A stretch of DNA of 64,000 bases from Phytopseudomonas punonensis (GTDB lineage: Bacteria; Pseudomonadota; Gammaproteobacteria; Pseudomonadales; Pseudomonadaceae), in assembly GCF_900142655.1 (NCBI RefSeq), contig NZ_FRBQ01000004.1, positions 214,089-278,088 on the forward strand, read 5' to 3'. How positions within the stretch are numbered: the first letter of the stretch is position 1; every line of letters starts with the position of its first letter. The translations under genes and the position numbers were made by a program. This document shows positions 55,426 through 64,000 of the stretch, piece by piece. The notes beneath the pieces were generated by a model. The model ran no database searches and was not told where the DNA came from. It was given only the letters and a program-made list of their open reading frames with translations.

Positions 55426-57003
55426 TCACGGCTCCGGCTTGTAACCCAGGCGCAAACCGCCCCAATGCTTGCCCTGCACATGGATCGGTACCGACAGGTC
55501 GTGCATCAGTTCGCCGGTATCACGCATGTAGGTCTGCAGCAACACCCGTTGCTTGTGGCTGCCGCAGCGAATGCCGGTGCGGTCGTTGAACATCCGCTTG
55601 CTGCGGCTCTTCACGGTGTCCACGGCACGGTCGCCGGTGGGCGGATGGTTGAACGCCTGGTTATGGGTCGGCACGTAGCCTTCCGGCGTGGTGGCGATGG
55701 CGAACACCAGGCCTTCATGGCGCTTGAGCAGCGGCTCCTGGATGGCCGGCAGCACGCCGTCGGCGTAGCTGTCGAAGCGCGTGCGGAACTTGGCCGGGAA
55801 GCTGTTCGGGATTGGCTGGTACTGGCGGTCGAACAGGTCCGCCAGGCTGATGCGCCCGGCCTGGATGTCGGCCTCGAATTGCGCGGCAATCGCCGCTGCG
55901 CCTTCCAGCGCGAGGTCGTAGATGCGTTGGTGATAGTCGTCGAAGCCGACGCTGGCCAGCTGCTCGCTGACGCTTTCCGCCTGACCAACCAGTTGCTCGG
56001 CGGCCTTGCCCAGCTGGCGGGTCTGGTCTTCGCTGCTGCGCACGTCACCACGTAGTTGCTCGACGGCCACCAGCAACTCGGCCAGGTGTTCGTGGTTGCT
56101 CGCCGTGCCGGCGCTTATCTGCGCCACCTGGGTATCCACATCGGCGGCCAGGTCGGCGATGCCACGCAGTTGCTCGCCGGTGAACTCGATCTGCCGGGCG
56201 GCCGCTTCCAGCTCCTCGGCCTGGCGTTGGATATGGCTGACCACCGCGGCGCTCTGCTGGCGAATATCGGCGACCATCTGCCCCACCTCGCCGGTGGCGC
56301 TGGCGGTTCGTCCGGCCAGGCTGCGCACCTCGTCGGCGACCACCGCGAAGCCACGCCCCTGCTCGCCGGCGCGCGCGGCCTCGATGGCCGCGTTGAGCGC
56401 CAGCAGGTTGGTCTGGCTGGCGATGGACTGGATCACCTGGGTGACCTGTTCGATCTGCTCGGTTCGCGCGCCAAGGCCGTCGATCAACTCGCGGCTGGCA
56501 GCGGCCTGGGCACTGAGCTGCTGCATGCGGCCGATAGCCTGCTGCAACTCAATCTGGCCGCTGGCGCTGCTGGCGCGCACGGTCTGTGCGGCACCGAGGG
56601 TCTGGCCGGCGCGCTCGGCGTTGCTCTGCTCGGTGCACGTGACGGCCTGGGCGCCTTCGCTGATCTGCTCGACCGCCGCCAGCTGCGACTGCAACCTGCC
56701 CGCCAGCTGCTGCACGGTGAAGGCCACCTGGGCGGCGGACAGTGCGTTATGGCAGGTGTGCTGCGACAGGCTCTGGCTCAGCTGATCCAGCGAGGCTGTT
56801 GGCGAGGAATCGGCAACCGCCGGTGCCTGATGTCGCCAAGGCCCAAGCCAAGGCCACAGTGCCAAAGACAGCAACGCGATGACGCCGAGATAGATGGGCA
56901 GATGCACCTGCTGCCACACCACCAGCAATGCGAGCAGACCGAGCACATGCAGGGCCAGCGCGAGCCAATGACGGGTAATTCCAGCGTCCATGGCGGACCT
57001 CAT
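55426..57003 (-). CDS. Methyl-accepting chemotaxis protein with C-terminal sensor domain
   Basis: This 525-residue protein has two adjacent membrane helices (~12-52) with no periplasmic ligand domain, and no evident HAMP. The MCP signalling hairpin follows ([20 protein letters not shown] near residue 200). After it a ~150-residue domain (~370-525; [20 protein letters not shown], then [11 protein letters not shown]) resembles Cache/PAS-type sensors found C-terminally in some chemoreceptors. It would sense a cytosolic signal. Its ligand is unknown. Confidence 0.85.
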   Translation of the reverse strand: MRSAMDAGITRHWLALALHVLGLLALLVVWQQVHLPIYLGVIALLSLALWPWLGPWRHQAPAVADSSPTASLDQLSQSLSQHTCHNALSAAQVAFTVQQLAGRLQSQLAAVEQISEGAQAVTCTEQSNAERAGQTLGAAQTVRASSASGQIELQQAIGRMQQLSAQAAASRELIDGLGARTEQIEQVTQVIQSIASQTNLLALNAAIEAARAGEQGRGFAVVADEVRSLAGRTASATGEVGQMVADIRQQSAAVVSHIQRQAEELEAAARQIEFTGEQLRGIADLAADVDTQVAQISAGTASNHEHLAELLVAVEQLRGDVRSSEDQTRQLGKAAEQLVGQAESVSEQLASVGFDDYHQRIYDLALEGAAAIAAQFEADIQAGRISLADLFDRQYQPIPNSFPAKFRTRFDSYADGVLPAIQEPLLKRHEGLVFAIATTPEGYVPTHNQAFNHPPTGDRAVDTVKSRSKRMFNDRTGIRCGSHKQRVLLQTYMRDTGELMHDLSVPIHVQGKHWGGLRLGYKPEP

Positions 57004-57175
57004 TGTTCTTATTGTGTGGTGATACGACCGACAGGCGCTGCCGGCACAACGCGGTACCTATCGTCAGCACATCGACCGGGCGGAGAAAATCTGTAGTCGA
57101 GAAGCCAATCAGGTCAGTTGATCACCCCAGCACACCGAGAGCTATGGAACTTTGGTAGCAGAGCGGCGGATGCGC

Positions 57176-58252
57176 TCAGCGTTCGAGACGATGGCGTTTG
57201 ACGAACGAGCGGTCGAAATAATCCTTGCAGCGCCCGTACAGCTGCCCGCCGGCGCTCCACTGGCGCCAGCCAAGCAGGGCACCACCATCACCACTGGCCA
57301 GCAGCAGCGGGCGCTGACCATGCGCCTTGTAGTCGCGCAGCGTGCCGCCACGCAAGGCGGCTGCCAGGTTGGCGGCGAGCACCGGTACCTGGCGCATCGA
57401 ATACAACCCGCTCTTGCGCACGCCAGGCAGATTGGCGCAATCGCCAACGGCGAAAACCTGCGGGTGGGAATGGCTTTGCAGCGTTGGCGCGGTGTGAACG
57501 AAACCATCGCCATCGCAGCTCAGGCCGCTGGACTCGATCCACGGCAGCGCCTGGGCACCGCTGGCCAGCAGCAGGCGGCTGCCATGCCACACGGATGCCT
57601 CACCGCTGATCAGGCAGTTGCCGTCGATGCGGCTGATTGGGCAGTGCTCGCGCACCTGCACGCGGCGCATGCGCAGGTGGCCCCAGGCGCGCATGCGCAA
57701 CCCGGCACAGTGCCCCGCCAGCAGCGGCTCCCCGCAGAACAGCGCAAGTTGTGGCACCTGATCGGCAAGCGCCAGGGCCATCTCCACGCCCGCCACGCCG
57801 CCGCCGAGAATCGCCAGCGGTTGCGGGTCGCGCTGCCAGGCCTGCCAGCCGGTGATGAAGTGATCCATGGGCTTCACCGCCAGCACGTCCATTCCCTCAC
57901 CCTCGCGTGGTGGGCAGGCGACCCGGTCACCGACATTGAGCGACAGCCAGTTGCCCTGCAATACGCGGCCGTCTTCCAACGTCAGCTGACGTGTCGCGGC
58001 GTCCAGCCCGGCCACGGGTGCGACGATCAGCTCGACCTTCGCCGCCAGGCATAGGTCGTTCAGGCCGATCTGACAATCGTCAGGTGAATAACGACCGCCA
58101 ACCAGCCCCGGCAGCATGCCGGCGTGCCAGGTGTGCTCGGCACTTGCCACCAGAGCGATACGACCCGCCGGCCGCTCGATCAGCGCCCAGCGCCGCAGAA
58201 CCCCGAGATGGGCCGGGCCTGCGCCTACCAGCAACAGATCGTAGTCAGTCAT
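57176..58252 (-). CDS. NDH-2-like FAD-dependent oxidoreductase
   Basis: This 358-residue flavoprotein has an N-terminal FAD motif LLLVGAGPAHLGVLRRW, an NAD motif LAILGGGVAGVEMALALAD (~150) and the C-terminal FAD-site block VFAVGDCANLPG. The GPAHL start resembles the NADH-dehydrogenase half of SelD fusion proteins, but no SelD part follows. No C-terminal membrane helix is seen. A redox role with unknown acceptor is likely. Confidence 0.8.
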   Translation of the reverse strand: MTDYDLLLVGAGPAHLGVLRRWALIERPAGRIALVASAEHTWHAGMLPGLVGGRYSPDDCQIGLNDLCLAAKVELIVAPVAGLDAATRQLTLEDGRVLQGNWLSLNVGDRVACPPREGEGMDVLAVKPMDHFITGWQAWQRDPQPLAILGGGVAGVEMALALADQVPQLALFCGEPLLAGHCAGLRMRAWGHLRMRRVQVREHCPISRIDGNCLISGEASVWHGSRLLLASGAQALPWIESSGLSCDGDGFVHTAPTLQSHSHPQVFAVGDCANLPGVRKSGLYSMRQVPVLAANLAAALRGGTLRDYKAHGQRPLLLASGDGGALLGWRQWSAGGQLYGRCKDYFDRSFVKRHRLER

Positions 58253-58505
58253 CTACACCTATATCCTTGAAAATCCGGGAGCAACGTGCAGCCGCTTTGG
58301 CCGTGCACCGCGAGCTTTGACCGAAACCTGCGCGCAATGATCCCGTCAACGCCAGGGTTTCCTGAGCACGGCGGCGGCAAGCCGTTTCGAGCAAGAGAAG
58401 AGACGCTTGAGGCAGGCTTTCGGCACATTTTTTCTGCGGTTATTGCTCATCGCGCTACTCGCCTCAGCCGCTCGGGCGCGGCGACACAGAGGCCGAACGG
58501 CAGGC

Positions 58506-58530
58506 AAAAAAAGACCCGCCGAAGCGGGTC
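58506..58530 (-). terminator. Rho-independent terminator of gabT
   Basis: On the minus strand GACCCGC pairs with GCGGGTC (58513-58519 with 58524-58530) and is followed by a seven-base T-tract (58506-58512). It lies 17 bases after the gabT stop. Confidence 0.92.
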
Positions 58531-58547
58531 CTTTTCAACGGCGTGGC

Positions 58548-59828
58548 TTACGCCAGTTCGTCGAAGCACTCGGCCACGATGGCGATGCCTTTTTCCAGCT
58601 GAGCGTCCGGAATGGTGACCGGCATCAGGAAGCGCACCACGTTGTAGTAGGTGCCGCACGACAGCAGGATCAGGCCCTTCTCGCGCGCCTTGGCGACGAT
58701 CTTGCCAGTCAGCTCGGCAGCCGGTTTGCTGTGGTCGCCGCCCTCGAACAGCTCGATGGCGATCATCGAACCCAGGCCGCGCACGTCACCGATCACCTTG
58801 TGCTTCTCGGCGATCTTGTTCAGGCCAGCTTTGAGCTTCTCGCCGACGGCGTTGGAGCGATCCAGCAGCTTCTCTTCGTCGAACACCTTGAGCACGGCCA
58901 GGGCCGCGGCGCAGGCGATCGGGCTACCGGCATAGGTGCCGCCCAGGCCGCCGGGCGCGATCTTGTCCATGATCTCAGCCTTGCCGCTGACGCCGGAGAT
59001 CGGGAAGCCGCCGCCGACGGATTTGGCGAAGGTGGTCAGGTCTGGCACGACGCCCAATTGCTCGGTGGCGAAGAAGGTGCCGGTACGGCCAGCGCCGGTC
59101 TGCACTTCGTCAGCGATCAGCAGAATGCCGTGCTGGTCGCACAGGGCGCGCAGGCGTTGCATGAAAGCTGGCGAGTTGACGTAGAAGCCGCCTTCGCCCT
59201 GCACCGGCTCGATGATGATCGCGGCGATGTCCTGAGGCTGAGCATCGTTCTTGAAGATACGCTCGATGCTGGCGATGGATTCGTCTTCGCTGACACCATG
59301 CAGCTCGCACGGCGCGATGGCGCGGTACACACCGGCAGGCATCAGGCCCATGCCGGCGGAGTACGGCGCGACCTTGCCGGTCAGCGACAGGGTCATCATG
59401 GTGCGGCCGTGGTAGGCGCCGGTAAAGGCGATCACGCCAGCACGGCCGGTAGCGGCACGGGCGATCTTCACGGCGTTCTCGACGGCTTCGGAGCCCGAGG
59501 TGACCAGCAGTGTCTTCTTGGCGAAGTCGCCCGGTACGCGCTTGGCGATTTCTTCGCACAGCTCGATGTAGGGCTCGTAGGCCAGCACCTGGAAGCAGGT
59601 GTGGGTCAGCTTGGTCAGTTGCTCCTGAACGGCGGCAACCACTTTCGGGTGCAGGTGGCCGGTGTTCAGTACGGCGATGCCGCCGGCGAAGTCGATGTAC
59701 TCACGGCCTTCGACGTCCCACACGGTGGCGTTCTCGGCGCGCTCGGCTACGATCGGGTGGATCTGACCGACGCCACGCGGTACGGCGGCTTGGCGGCGTT
59801 GCAGCAGGGATTCGTTGGTCTTGCTCAT
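58548..59828 (-). CDS. gabT: 4-aminobutyrate aminotransferase GabT
   Basis: I choose ATG 59828 (MSKTNESLLQRRQAAVPRG), with GAGGA upstream, giving 426 residues. Class-III aminotransferase motifs are GSEAVENAVKIARAATGR, FTGAYHGRT, LLIADEVQTGAGRTG and the PLP-Lys block TTFAKSVGGGFP. It transfers the amino group of GABA to 2-oxoglutarate, giving succinate semialdehyde. It is transcribed after gabD with a 257-bp gap that contains a long hairpin. Confidence 0.94.
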   Translation of the reverse strand: MSKTNESLLQRRQAAVPRGVGQIHPIVAERAENATVWDVEGREYIDFAGGIAVLNTGHLHPKVVAAVQEQLTKLTHTCFQVLAYEPYIELCEEIAKRVPGDFAKKTLLVTSGSEAVENAVKIARAATGRAGVIAFTGAYHGRTMMTLSLTGKVAPYSAGMGLMPAGVYRAIAPCELHGVSEDESIASIERIFKNDAQPQDIAAIIIEPVQGEGGFYVNSPAFMQRLRALCDQHGILLIADEVQTGAGRTGTFFATEQLGVVPDLTTFAKSVGGGFPISGVSGKAEIMDKIAPGGLGGTYAGSPIACAAALAVLKVFDEEKLLDRSNAVGEKLKAGLNKIAEKHKVIGDVRGLGSMIAIELFEGGDHSKPAAELTGKIVAKAREKGLILLSCGTYYNVVRFLMPVTIPDAQLEKGIAIVAECFDELA

Positions 59829-59992
59829 GGCTTCCTCATTCACCGCTCATCGTCGGTGTGGTTCAAGGATGAAATGACCGGGTCAGCGCCGTCGCAGCAT
59901 ACGATGATCGACTGCAACACTCGCCCCGATCACAGGGACTATTTTTACTTTCACGTACTATCGGAGCGTAGCGAGCGAAGGTCAGGCAAGGC

Positions 59993-60052
59993 GGCGGGGC
60001 CGGGAAAAAGCGGAGTTGGCTGTTGCCAATGAGCATTTTTCCCGGCCCCGCC
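59993..60052. repeat. Long hairpin between gabD and gabT
   Basis: Perfect 17-bp arms (59993-60009 and 60036-60052, core GGGGCCGGGAAAAA) flank a 26-bp loop. The minus-strand arm ends in a C-rich, not T-rich, tail. It may reduce read-through from gabD or stabilise its mRNA. Confidence 0.75.
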
Positions 60053-60085
60053 AACGCAGCATCACCGAAGCGCAGTAGCGACTAC

Positions 60086-61534
60086 CTAGATGCTCAGGCA
60101 GAGGTACTTGATTTCCAGATAATCCTCGATGCCGTACTTGGAGCCTTCACGGCCCAGGCCGGAGGCCTTGATGCCGCCGAACGGCGCCACTTCGTTGGAG
60201 ATCAGTCCGGTGTTGATGCCGACCATACCGTATTCCAGGGCCTCGGCCACGCGGAACACGCGGGAGAGGTCACGGGCGTAGAAGTAGGAAGCCAGACCGA
60301 ACTCTGTGTCGTTGGCCATGGCGATCACTTCGGCTTCGTCCTTGAAACGGAACAGCGGCGCCAGCGGGCCGAAGGTTTCGTCCTTGGAGACCAGCGCATC
60401 CTTCGGCACGTCGGCCAGGATGGTCGGCTCGAAGAAGGTACCGCCGAGGGCATGGGCCTTGCCACCGGTGAGGATCTTGGCGCCTTTGGAAACAGCGTCC
60501 TGGATGTGCTCCTTGACCTTGGCCACGGCCTTCTCGTCGATCAGCGGGCCGGTCGTGGTGCCCTCTTCCAGACCGTTGCCGATCTTCAGTTTCTCGACCG
60601 CAACCTTGAGCTTCTCGGCGAAGGCATCGTAGACGCCATCCTGCACGTAGATGCGGTTGGCGCACACGCAGGTCTGCCCGTTGTTGCGGTACTTGGAGAT
60701 GATCGCGCCTTCGATGGCCTTGTCCAAGTCAGCGTCGTCGAACACGATGAAGGGCGCGTTGCCGCCCAGTTCCAGGGACACCTTCTTGATGTCCTGGGCG
60801 CATTCGGCCATCAGCTGGCGACCGATCTCGGTGGAGCCGGTGAACGACAGCTTGCGCACGATCGGGTTGCCAGTCAGCTCGCTGCCGATGTCGCCAGCGC
60901 TACCGGTCACCACGCTGAACACGCCAGCCGGGATACCGGCACGGGTGGCCAGCTCGGCCAGGGCCAGGGCGGAGTACGGGGTTTGCGAGGCCGGCTTGAG
61001 CACCATGGTGCAACCGGCAGCCAGGGCCGGACCGGCCTTGCGGGTGATCATCGCCGCCGGGAAGTTCCACGGGGTGATGGCCGCGGTAACGCCGATCGGC
61101 TGCTTGATGACGATCAGGCGCTTGTCGGCCTGGTGGCCCGGAATGGTGTCGCCATAGATGCGCTTGGCTTCTTCGGCGAACCACTCGATAAAGGAGGCCG
61201 CGTAGGCGATCTCGCCCTTGGCTTCGGCCAATGGCTTACCCTGCTCGATGGTCATCAGGCGAGCCAGGTCGTCCTGGTTCTCCAGCATCAGCTCGTACCA
61301 GCGGCGCAACTTGGCGGAACGCTCTTTGGCGGTCAGTGCACGCCAGGCCGGCAGCGCCTTGTCAGCAGCTTCGATTGCGCGGCGAGTCTCGGCAGCACCC
61401 ATCTTCGGCACGCTGCCGATCACGTCGCCCGTGGCCGGGTTGGTCACCTTGATGGTCTGGCCGCTGTCGGCATCAGCCCAGGCGCCGTTGACGAAAGCTT
61501 GCTGGCGGAACAGTTGCGCGTCTTTCAGTTGCAT
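60086..61534 (-). CDS. gabD: NADP-dependent succinate-semialdehyde dehydrogenase GabD
   Basis: This 482-residue aldehyde dehydrogenase starts at ATG 61534 with GGAG upstream. Motifs are ITPWNFPAAMITRKAGPALA, catalytic Glu in SLELGGNAPFIV and catalytic Cys in NNGQTCVCANRIYV. It oxidises succinate semialdehyde to succinate. It is the upstream gene of the gabD-gabT unit and completes the GABA and putrescine routes started by puuAB. Confidence 0.95.
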   Translation of the reverse strand: MQLKDAQLFRQQAFVNGAWADADSGQTIKVTNPATGDVIGSVPKMGAAETRRAIEAADKALPAWRALTAKERSAKLRRWYELMLENQDDLARLMTIEQGKPLAEAKGEIAYAASFIEWFAEEAKRIYGDTIPGHQADKRLIVIKQPIGVTAAITPWNFPAAMITRKAGPALAAGCTMVLKPASQTPYSALALAELATRAGIPAGVFSVVTGSAGDIGSELTGNPIVRKLSFTGSTEIGRQLMAECAQDIKKVSLELGGNAPFIVFDDADLDKAIEGAIISKYRNNGQTCVCANRIYVQDGVYDAFAEKLKVAVEKLKIGNGLEEGTTTGPLIDEKAVAKVKEHIQDAVSKGAKILTGGKAHALGGTFFEPTILADVPKDALVSKDETFGPLAPLFRFKDEAEVIAMANDTEFGLASYFYARDLSRVFRVAEALEYGMVGINTGLISNEVAPFGGIKASGLGREGSKYGIEDYLEIKYLCLSI

Positions 61535-61882
61535 GGCGATCTCCTCTATCCCGGCACCACGGCGCCAGGAGATGACGAAAGAAGCTGGGAGCGAACCCAG
61601 GTATGGGTAGAGCGACAGGCTAGCAGCTACCTGCCAGTTCGAACGGAGTGTGCAACCGGGAGTTCAGCTTGGCAAACACTGACGTTTGAAATATCAAACA
61701 GATCCTAAGATCAGCCCGTGTAAAGGGCAATAGGGCGTTCGAGAAAATTAACAATCCGCCCGATCACTGGTGGCAAAGCAGCCTTACTTTATAGCCGAAG
61801 TCGGCCCCTCGTAATCTCCAAAACGGCCTTGTCAGTAGCATGGACGCACGCCAGCGACATGCGTATGATTGCGCTCCGCAAC
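61535..61882. other. 348-bp region upstream of gabD
   Basis: The gap holds the gabD promoter on the minus strand and the tRNA promoter on the plus strand. AT-rich stretches occur near 61680-61760. No operator or small gene was recognised; an antisense frame that runs across the tRNA is spurious. Confidence 0.5.
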
Positions 61883-61959
61883 GCACCAGTAGCTCAGCTG
61901 GATAGAGTACTGCCCTCCGAAGGCAGGGGTCGTGGGTTCGAATCCCGCCTGGTGCGCCA
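61883..61959 (+). tRNA. tRNA-Arg (anticodon CCG)
   Basis: A full cloverleaf is visible: acceptor stem GCACCAG/CTGGTGC, D arm AGCTCAGCTGGATAGAGT, anticodon stem CTGCC/GGCAG with loop CTCCGAA (anticodon CCG at 61917-61919), T arm GTGGGTTCGAATCCCGC and an encoded CCA end. It reads CGG codons. Confidence 0.98.
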
Positions 61960-62004
61960 GATTGCTGGTTACATTCATCCATTACGGATGCACATGGAAT
62001 ACCC

Positions 62005-62036
62005 AACAAAGCCCGCCATGCGCGGGCTTTGTTGTT
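62005..62036 (+). terminator. Terminator after tRNA-Arg
   Basis: AACAAAGCCCGC (62005-62016) pairs with GCGGGCTTTGTT (62022-62033) and is followed by GTTTC. It lies 45 bases after the tRNA. Confidence 0.85.
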
Positions 62037-62040
62037 TCTG

Positions 62041-62392
62041 ACGCTTACTCCCCTGTGAGTTGAAGCGTTAATGAGGCGCTGCCTTAGCTTGTTAGTAGCC
62101 CTGCACCACCGCGTCCATGCGGCGCTTCTGCAAGAACATAAAGCCTTACCAGCCTAACTCGCCACTCTTTGGCCGAGACGAATAAGCACGCCTGCTTTGT
62201 CAGAAGACGTACTTGCATGGCAGTCGCGTAACGACAGAGCTCAAGCGCATCTGATGACGAAAGTTCGAGGAAATCCTGCCGCCGCTTCGAGCTCGCCCTT
62301 CCTGAAAGCCTGCGATCAATCAATCGAAACCGCGATCCATCAGTGGGTGTCAACTGCATCGATATCTCCTTCACCCACTCAGGATGCTTACC
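62041..62392. other. 352-bp region between the tRNA and the DUF1206 gene
   Basis: I see no gene in it. A minus-strand frame (62084-62434) runs across the DUF1206 start and has no supported start. The promoter of the DUF1206 gene is presumably near its end. Confidence 0.5.
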
Positions 62393-63223
62393 ATGTACAA
62401 CCCAGCCATTCACGCCAAAGGCGAACTCTCGCAAGGTATCGTCTGGCTCGCTCGGACTGGCTATGCGGCACGCGGAGTGGTGTATCTAATTATCGGTACT
62501 TTCGCGCTGCTCGCCGCTAGAGGGAGCGGTGAAGCTGTCGGCACCAAAGGCGCCATCTCGCAGCTGCTAGGGCAACCATTCGGCGAAACGCTGCTGTGGG
62601 TGATGGTGGTGGGGCTTGTCGCCTACGCAGCCTGGCGGATGACTCAGGCCATCACCGACCCGGAAGATCACGGGACCGATGCCAAGGGGCTAGCCGCCCG
62701 CGCTGGCCTTGTCGGAGGTGCCATCAGTTACAGTCTACTTACCCTGTTCACGCTCGGTCTGCTGGGAAGCTCGCTCGGCGAGTCGTCGGGGGGAGGCGAT
62801 GGCGGCGATGACTTTCTCTCCGGCATCCTGGGCTGGAAGTATTCGAACTATCTGGTTTACCTGGTGGCGCTGGTGCCTCTGGGCGTCGGTATCGCCCATA
62901 TCATCAAGGGCTGGAAAGCCAAGTTCGAAAAGTACTTCTCGGCCTCGGACGAGGTCATGCGCTGGGTAACCCCCATCTCGAAGGTGGGCCTGATAGCGCG
63001 AGGCGTCTCGTTTCTGGTGGTGTCCGGCATGCTCTTCAGTGGGGGTAATCGCTACCAACCCACTTCGCCACCAGGCCTCGAGGACGCCCTGAATGCACTG
63101 CAGTCACTACCCTTCGGCGCCTTCTGGCTGGGACTGATTGCTGTAGGACTGATCGCCTTTGCGCTGTATAGTTTTTCCGAAGCGATCTGGCGGCGTATCG
63201 ACACGGCGGCGGTCTTTGACTGA
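62393..63223 (+). CDS. DUF1206 membrane protein
   Basis: I choose ATG 62393 (MYNPAIHAKGELSQGIVWLA) because AGGA lies eight bases upstream; an ATG three codons earlier overlaps that box. The 276-residue product has six membrane helices in three paired repeats, each starting with a LARTGYAARGVVYLIIGTFA-like segment (also AARAGLVGGAISYSL and ISKVGLIARGVSFLV). This tripling defines DUF1206. Function unknown. Confidence 0.85.
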   Translation: MYNPAIHAKGELSQGIVWLARTGYAARGVVYLIIGTFALLAARGSGEAVGTKGAISQLLGQPFGETLLWVMVVGLVAYAAWRMTQAITDPEDHGTDAKGLAARAGLVGGAISYSLLTLFTLGLLGSSLGESSGGGDGGDDFLSGILGWKYSNYLVYLVALVPLGVGIAHIIKGWKAKFEKYFSASDEVMRWVTPISKVGLIARGVSFLVVSGMLFSGGNRYQPTSPPGLEDALNALQSLPFGAFWLGLIAVGLIAFALYSFSEAIWRRIDTAAVFD

Positions 63224-63486
63224 TATCCCGCCAGCATAAAAGCCCCGTCGAGAGGGAGGCTTTCATTCAACAGTGTCGTGCCCTGAATAAGACCTACACC
63301 TTCTGACGTTTGTTGAAGGCTGAAGGTGGTGGAAACACGCCTGCCGGTTCGCAGTGACCCTTTGGTGCCGGAGCTTAGTCAAGAAGGATCATCAGCCACG
63401 ACGTTCATAAGGACTTGCAGACCTTTACCGGGCGCCCCGCCTTTGCGCAGCGGCCGAGAACACAGAGGAGCAAACGAGCGCTCGCC

Positions 63487-63600
63487 TACCACTCTGATCG
63501 CGGAACCCAGTATTGCTCTGCGCTCCATCAGCCACTGCGTAAGTACAAAAACGTGCAATGCTCGATCACCAACGACCGCTGCTGGCAGAAGTACTGCGCA
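63487..63600 (+). pseudogene. IS3-family transposase remnant
   Basis: The frame translates to AYHSDRGTQYCSALHQPLRK followed by a degraded NCW..NA-like segment (NDRCWQKYCAEP). HSDRG.QY is the second DDE block of IS3-type integrase transposases. Only about 40 residues can be recognised; no inverted repeats or start were found. It lies beside the rRNA operon end. Confidence 0.75.
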
Positions 63601-63654
63601 GAGCCGACAAAGCCACTGAGTCTCTGCCGTGGTTTTCCGCGGCCCCTAAAAGAC

Positions 63655-63688
63655 GAAACCCCAGATCTCTATTGAGATCTGGGGTTTC
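63655..63688 (-). terminator. Terminator of the rRNA operon
   Basis: A perfect 15-bp stem (63655-63669 with 63674-63688) and four-base loop lie six bases after the 5S rRNA. On the minus strand it is followed by GTCTTTTAG. Confidence 0.9.
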
Positions 63689-63694
63689 TAGTAG

Positions 63695-63814
63695 AAGCTT
63701 GACGATGACCTACTCTCACATGGAGAAACTCCACACTACCATCGGCGATGCATCGTTTCACTACTGAGTTCGGGATGGGATCAGGTGGTTCCAACGCTCT
63801 ATGGTCGTCAAGCA
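63695..63814 (-). rRNA. rrf: 5S ribosomal RNA
   Basis: The minus strand reads TGCTTGACGACCATAGAGCG at the start, then the conserved CCGAACTCAGTAGTGAAACG block and GTGAGAGTAGGTCATCGTCA at the end. Length (~120) and sequence match Pseudomonas 5S. Ends are set by the paired terminal stem. Confidence 0.96.
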
Positions 63815-63950
63815 AACTGGTTGCTGCTTCGGGGTTTAGCCGCTGCAGCGAATTGGGTATGTGATGTCAGTTGGTATTACGTGTTCTCGCAAATTTTCGG
63901 CATTACTGTCGACTTCTACCGTCTAACAGCCAAATTGTTTGGGTGTTATA

Positions 63951-64000
63951 TGGTCAAGCCTCACGGGCAATTAGTACTGGTTAGCTCAACGCCTCACAAC
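63951..64000 (-). rRNA. rrl: 23S ribosomal RNA, 3' end (partial)
   Basis: The minus strand reads GAGCTAACCAGTACTAATTG and GAGGCTTGACCA, the conserved 3' end of 23S rRNA. The gene continues beyond the window. A 136-bp spacer (63815-63950) separates it from 5S. Confidence 0.92.

Noticed and set aside
61764..62009. Minus-strand frame containing [20 protein letters not shown]
   Set aside because: This is the well-known spurious translation antisense to a tRNA.

Overview
The window looks like a chromosomal segment of a Pseudomonas species. GC content is high, REP/REPIN repeats of the pseudomonad type (GTAGGAGCGG...CCGCTCCTAC) are scattered between genes, and the gene sets match known Pseudomonas loci: dgcAB/etf/gbdR, cbcVWX, oscA-sbp-cysTWA and puuAB/gabDT. 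The 5S and 23S rRNA ends at the right edge also fit. The species cannot be named from the sequence alone.

Region 1 (1-23.1 kb) is a complete-looking type III secretion system (T3SS) of the rhizobial (Rhc) kind. On the minus strand lie sctC1, a 66-aa protein, sctI, J, K, L, N, O, Q, R, S, T and U. A second minus-strand block holds a 53-aa needle candidate, sctD, SctX- and SctY-like genes, sctV, the secretin core sctC2 and a CpaD-like lipoprotein. The secretin is split into two genes, and a TadD-like TPR lipoprotein gene on the plus strand sits between the halves. The left end carries a winged-helix/STAND-ATPase regulator and two large proteins built from a related ~70-residue module. One of these has a HrpK-like hydrophobic C-terminus and is a likely translocator or effector. 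SctU lacks the NPTH autocleavage motif. Three 10-bp direct repeats lie upstream of the needle candidate and are a candidate operator for the regulator.

Region 2 (23.5-38.8 kb) handles choline-derived one-carbon amines. It contains a dipeptidase-family gene, a DUF5943 gene, dgcA, dgcB, etfA, etfB and a small conserved gene, all on the plus strand. They are punctuated by hairpin repeats at nearly every junction. The activator gene gbdR follows on the minus strand. After a 1.28-kb gene-free stretch comes a choline/betaine ABC transporter (cbcV, cbcW, cbcX) with a second binding protein. Together these genes import choline or betaine and demethylate dimethylglycine, passing electrons through DgcB and an electron-transfer flavoprotein.

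Region 3 (38.9-48.8 kb) is oxyanion and sulfur uptake: modABC for molybdate, an unusual sigma54-type activator, an RBBP9-like hydrolase, oscA, sbp-cysT-cysW-cysA for sulfate, and a TauE/SafE permease.

Region 4 (48.9-61.5 kb) is mixed. It has a Mpo1-like membrane protein, a Crp/Fnr regulator, a PhoD-like phosphatase, puuB and puuA (gamma-glutamyl polyamine route), a chemoreceptor, an NDH-2-like flavoprotein, and gabT and gabD, which complete the path from putrescine/GABA to succinate.

Region 5 (61.9-64.0 kb) has tRNA-Arg(CCG), a DUF1206 membrane protein, a decayed IS3-type transposase fragment, and the 3' end of an rRNA operon (5S and the end of 23S, minus strand).
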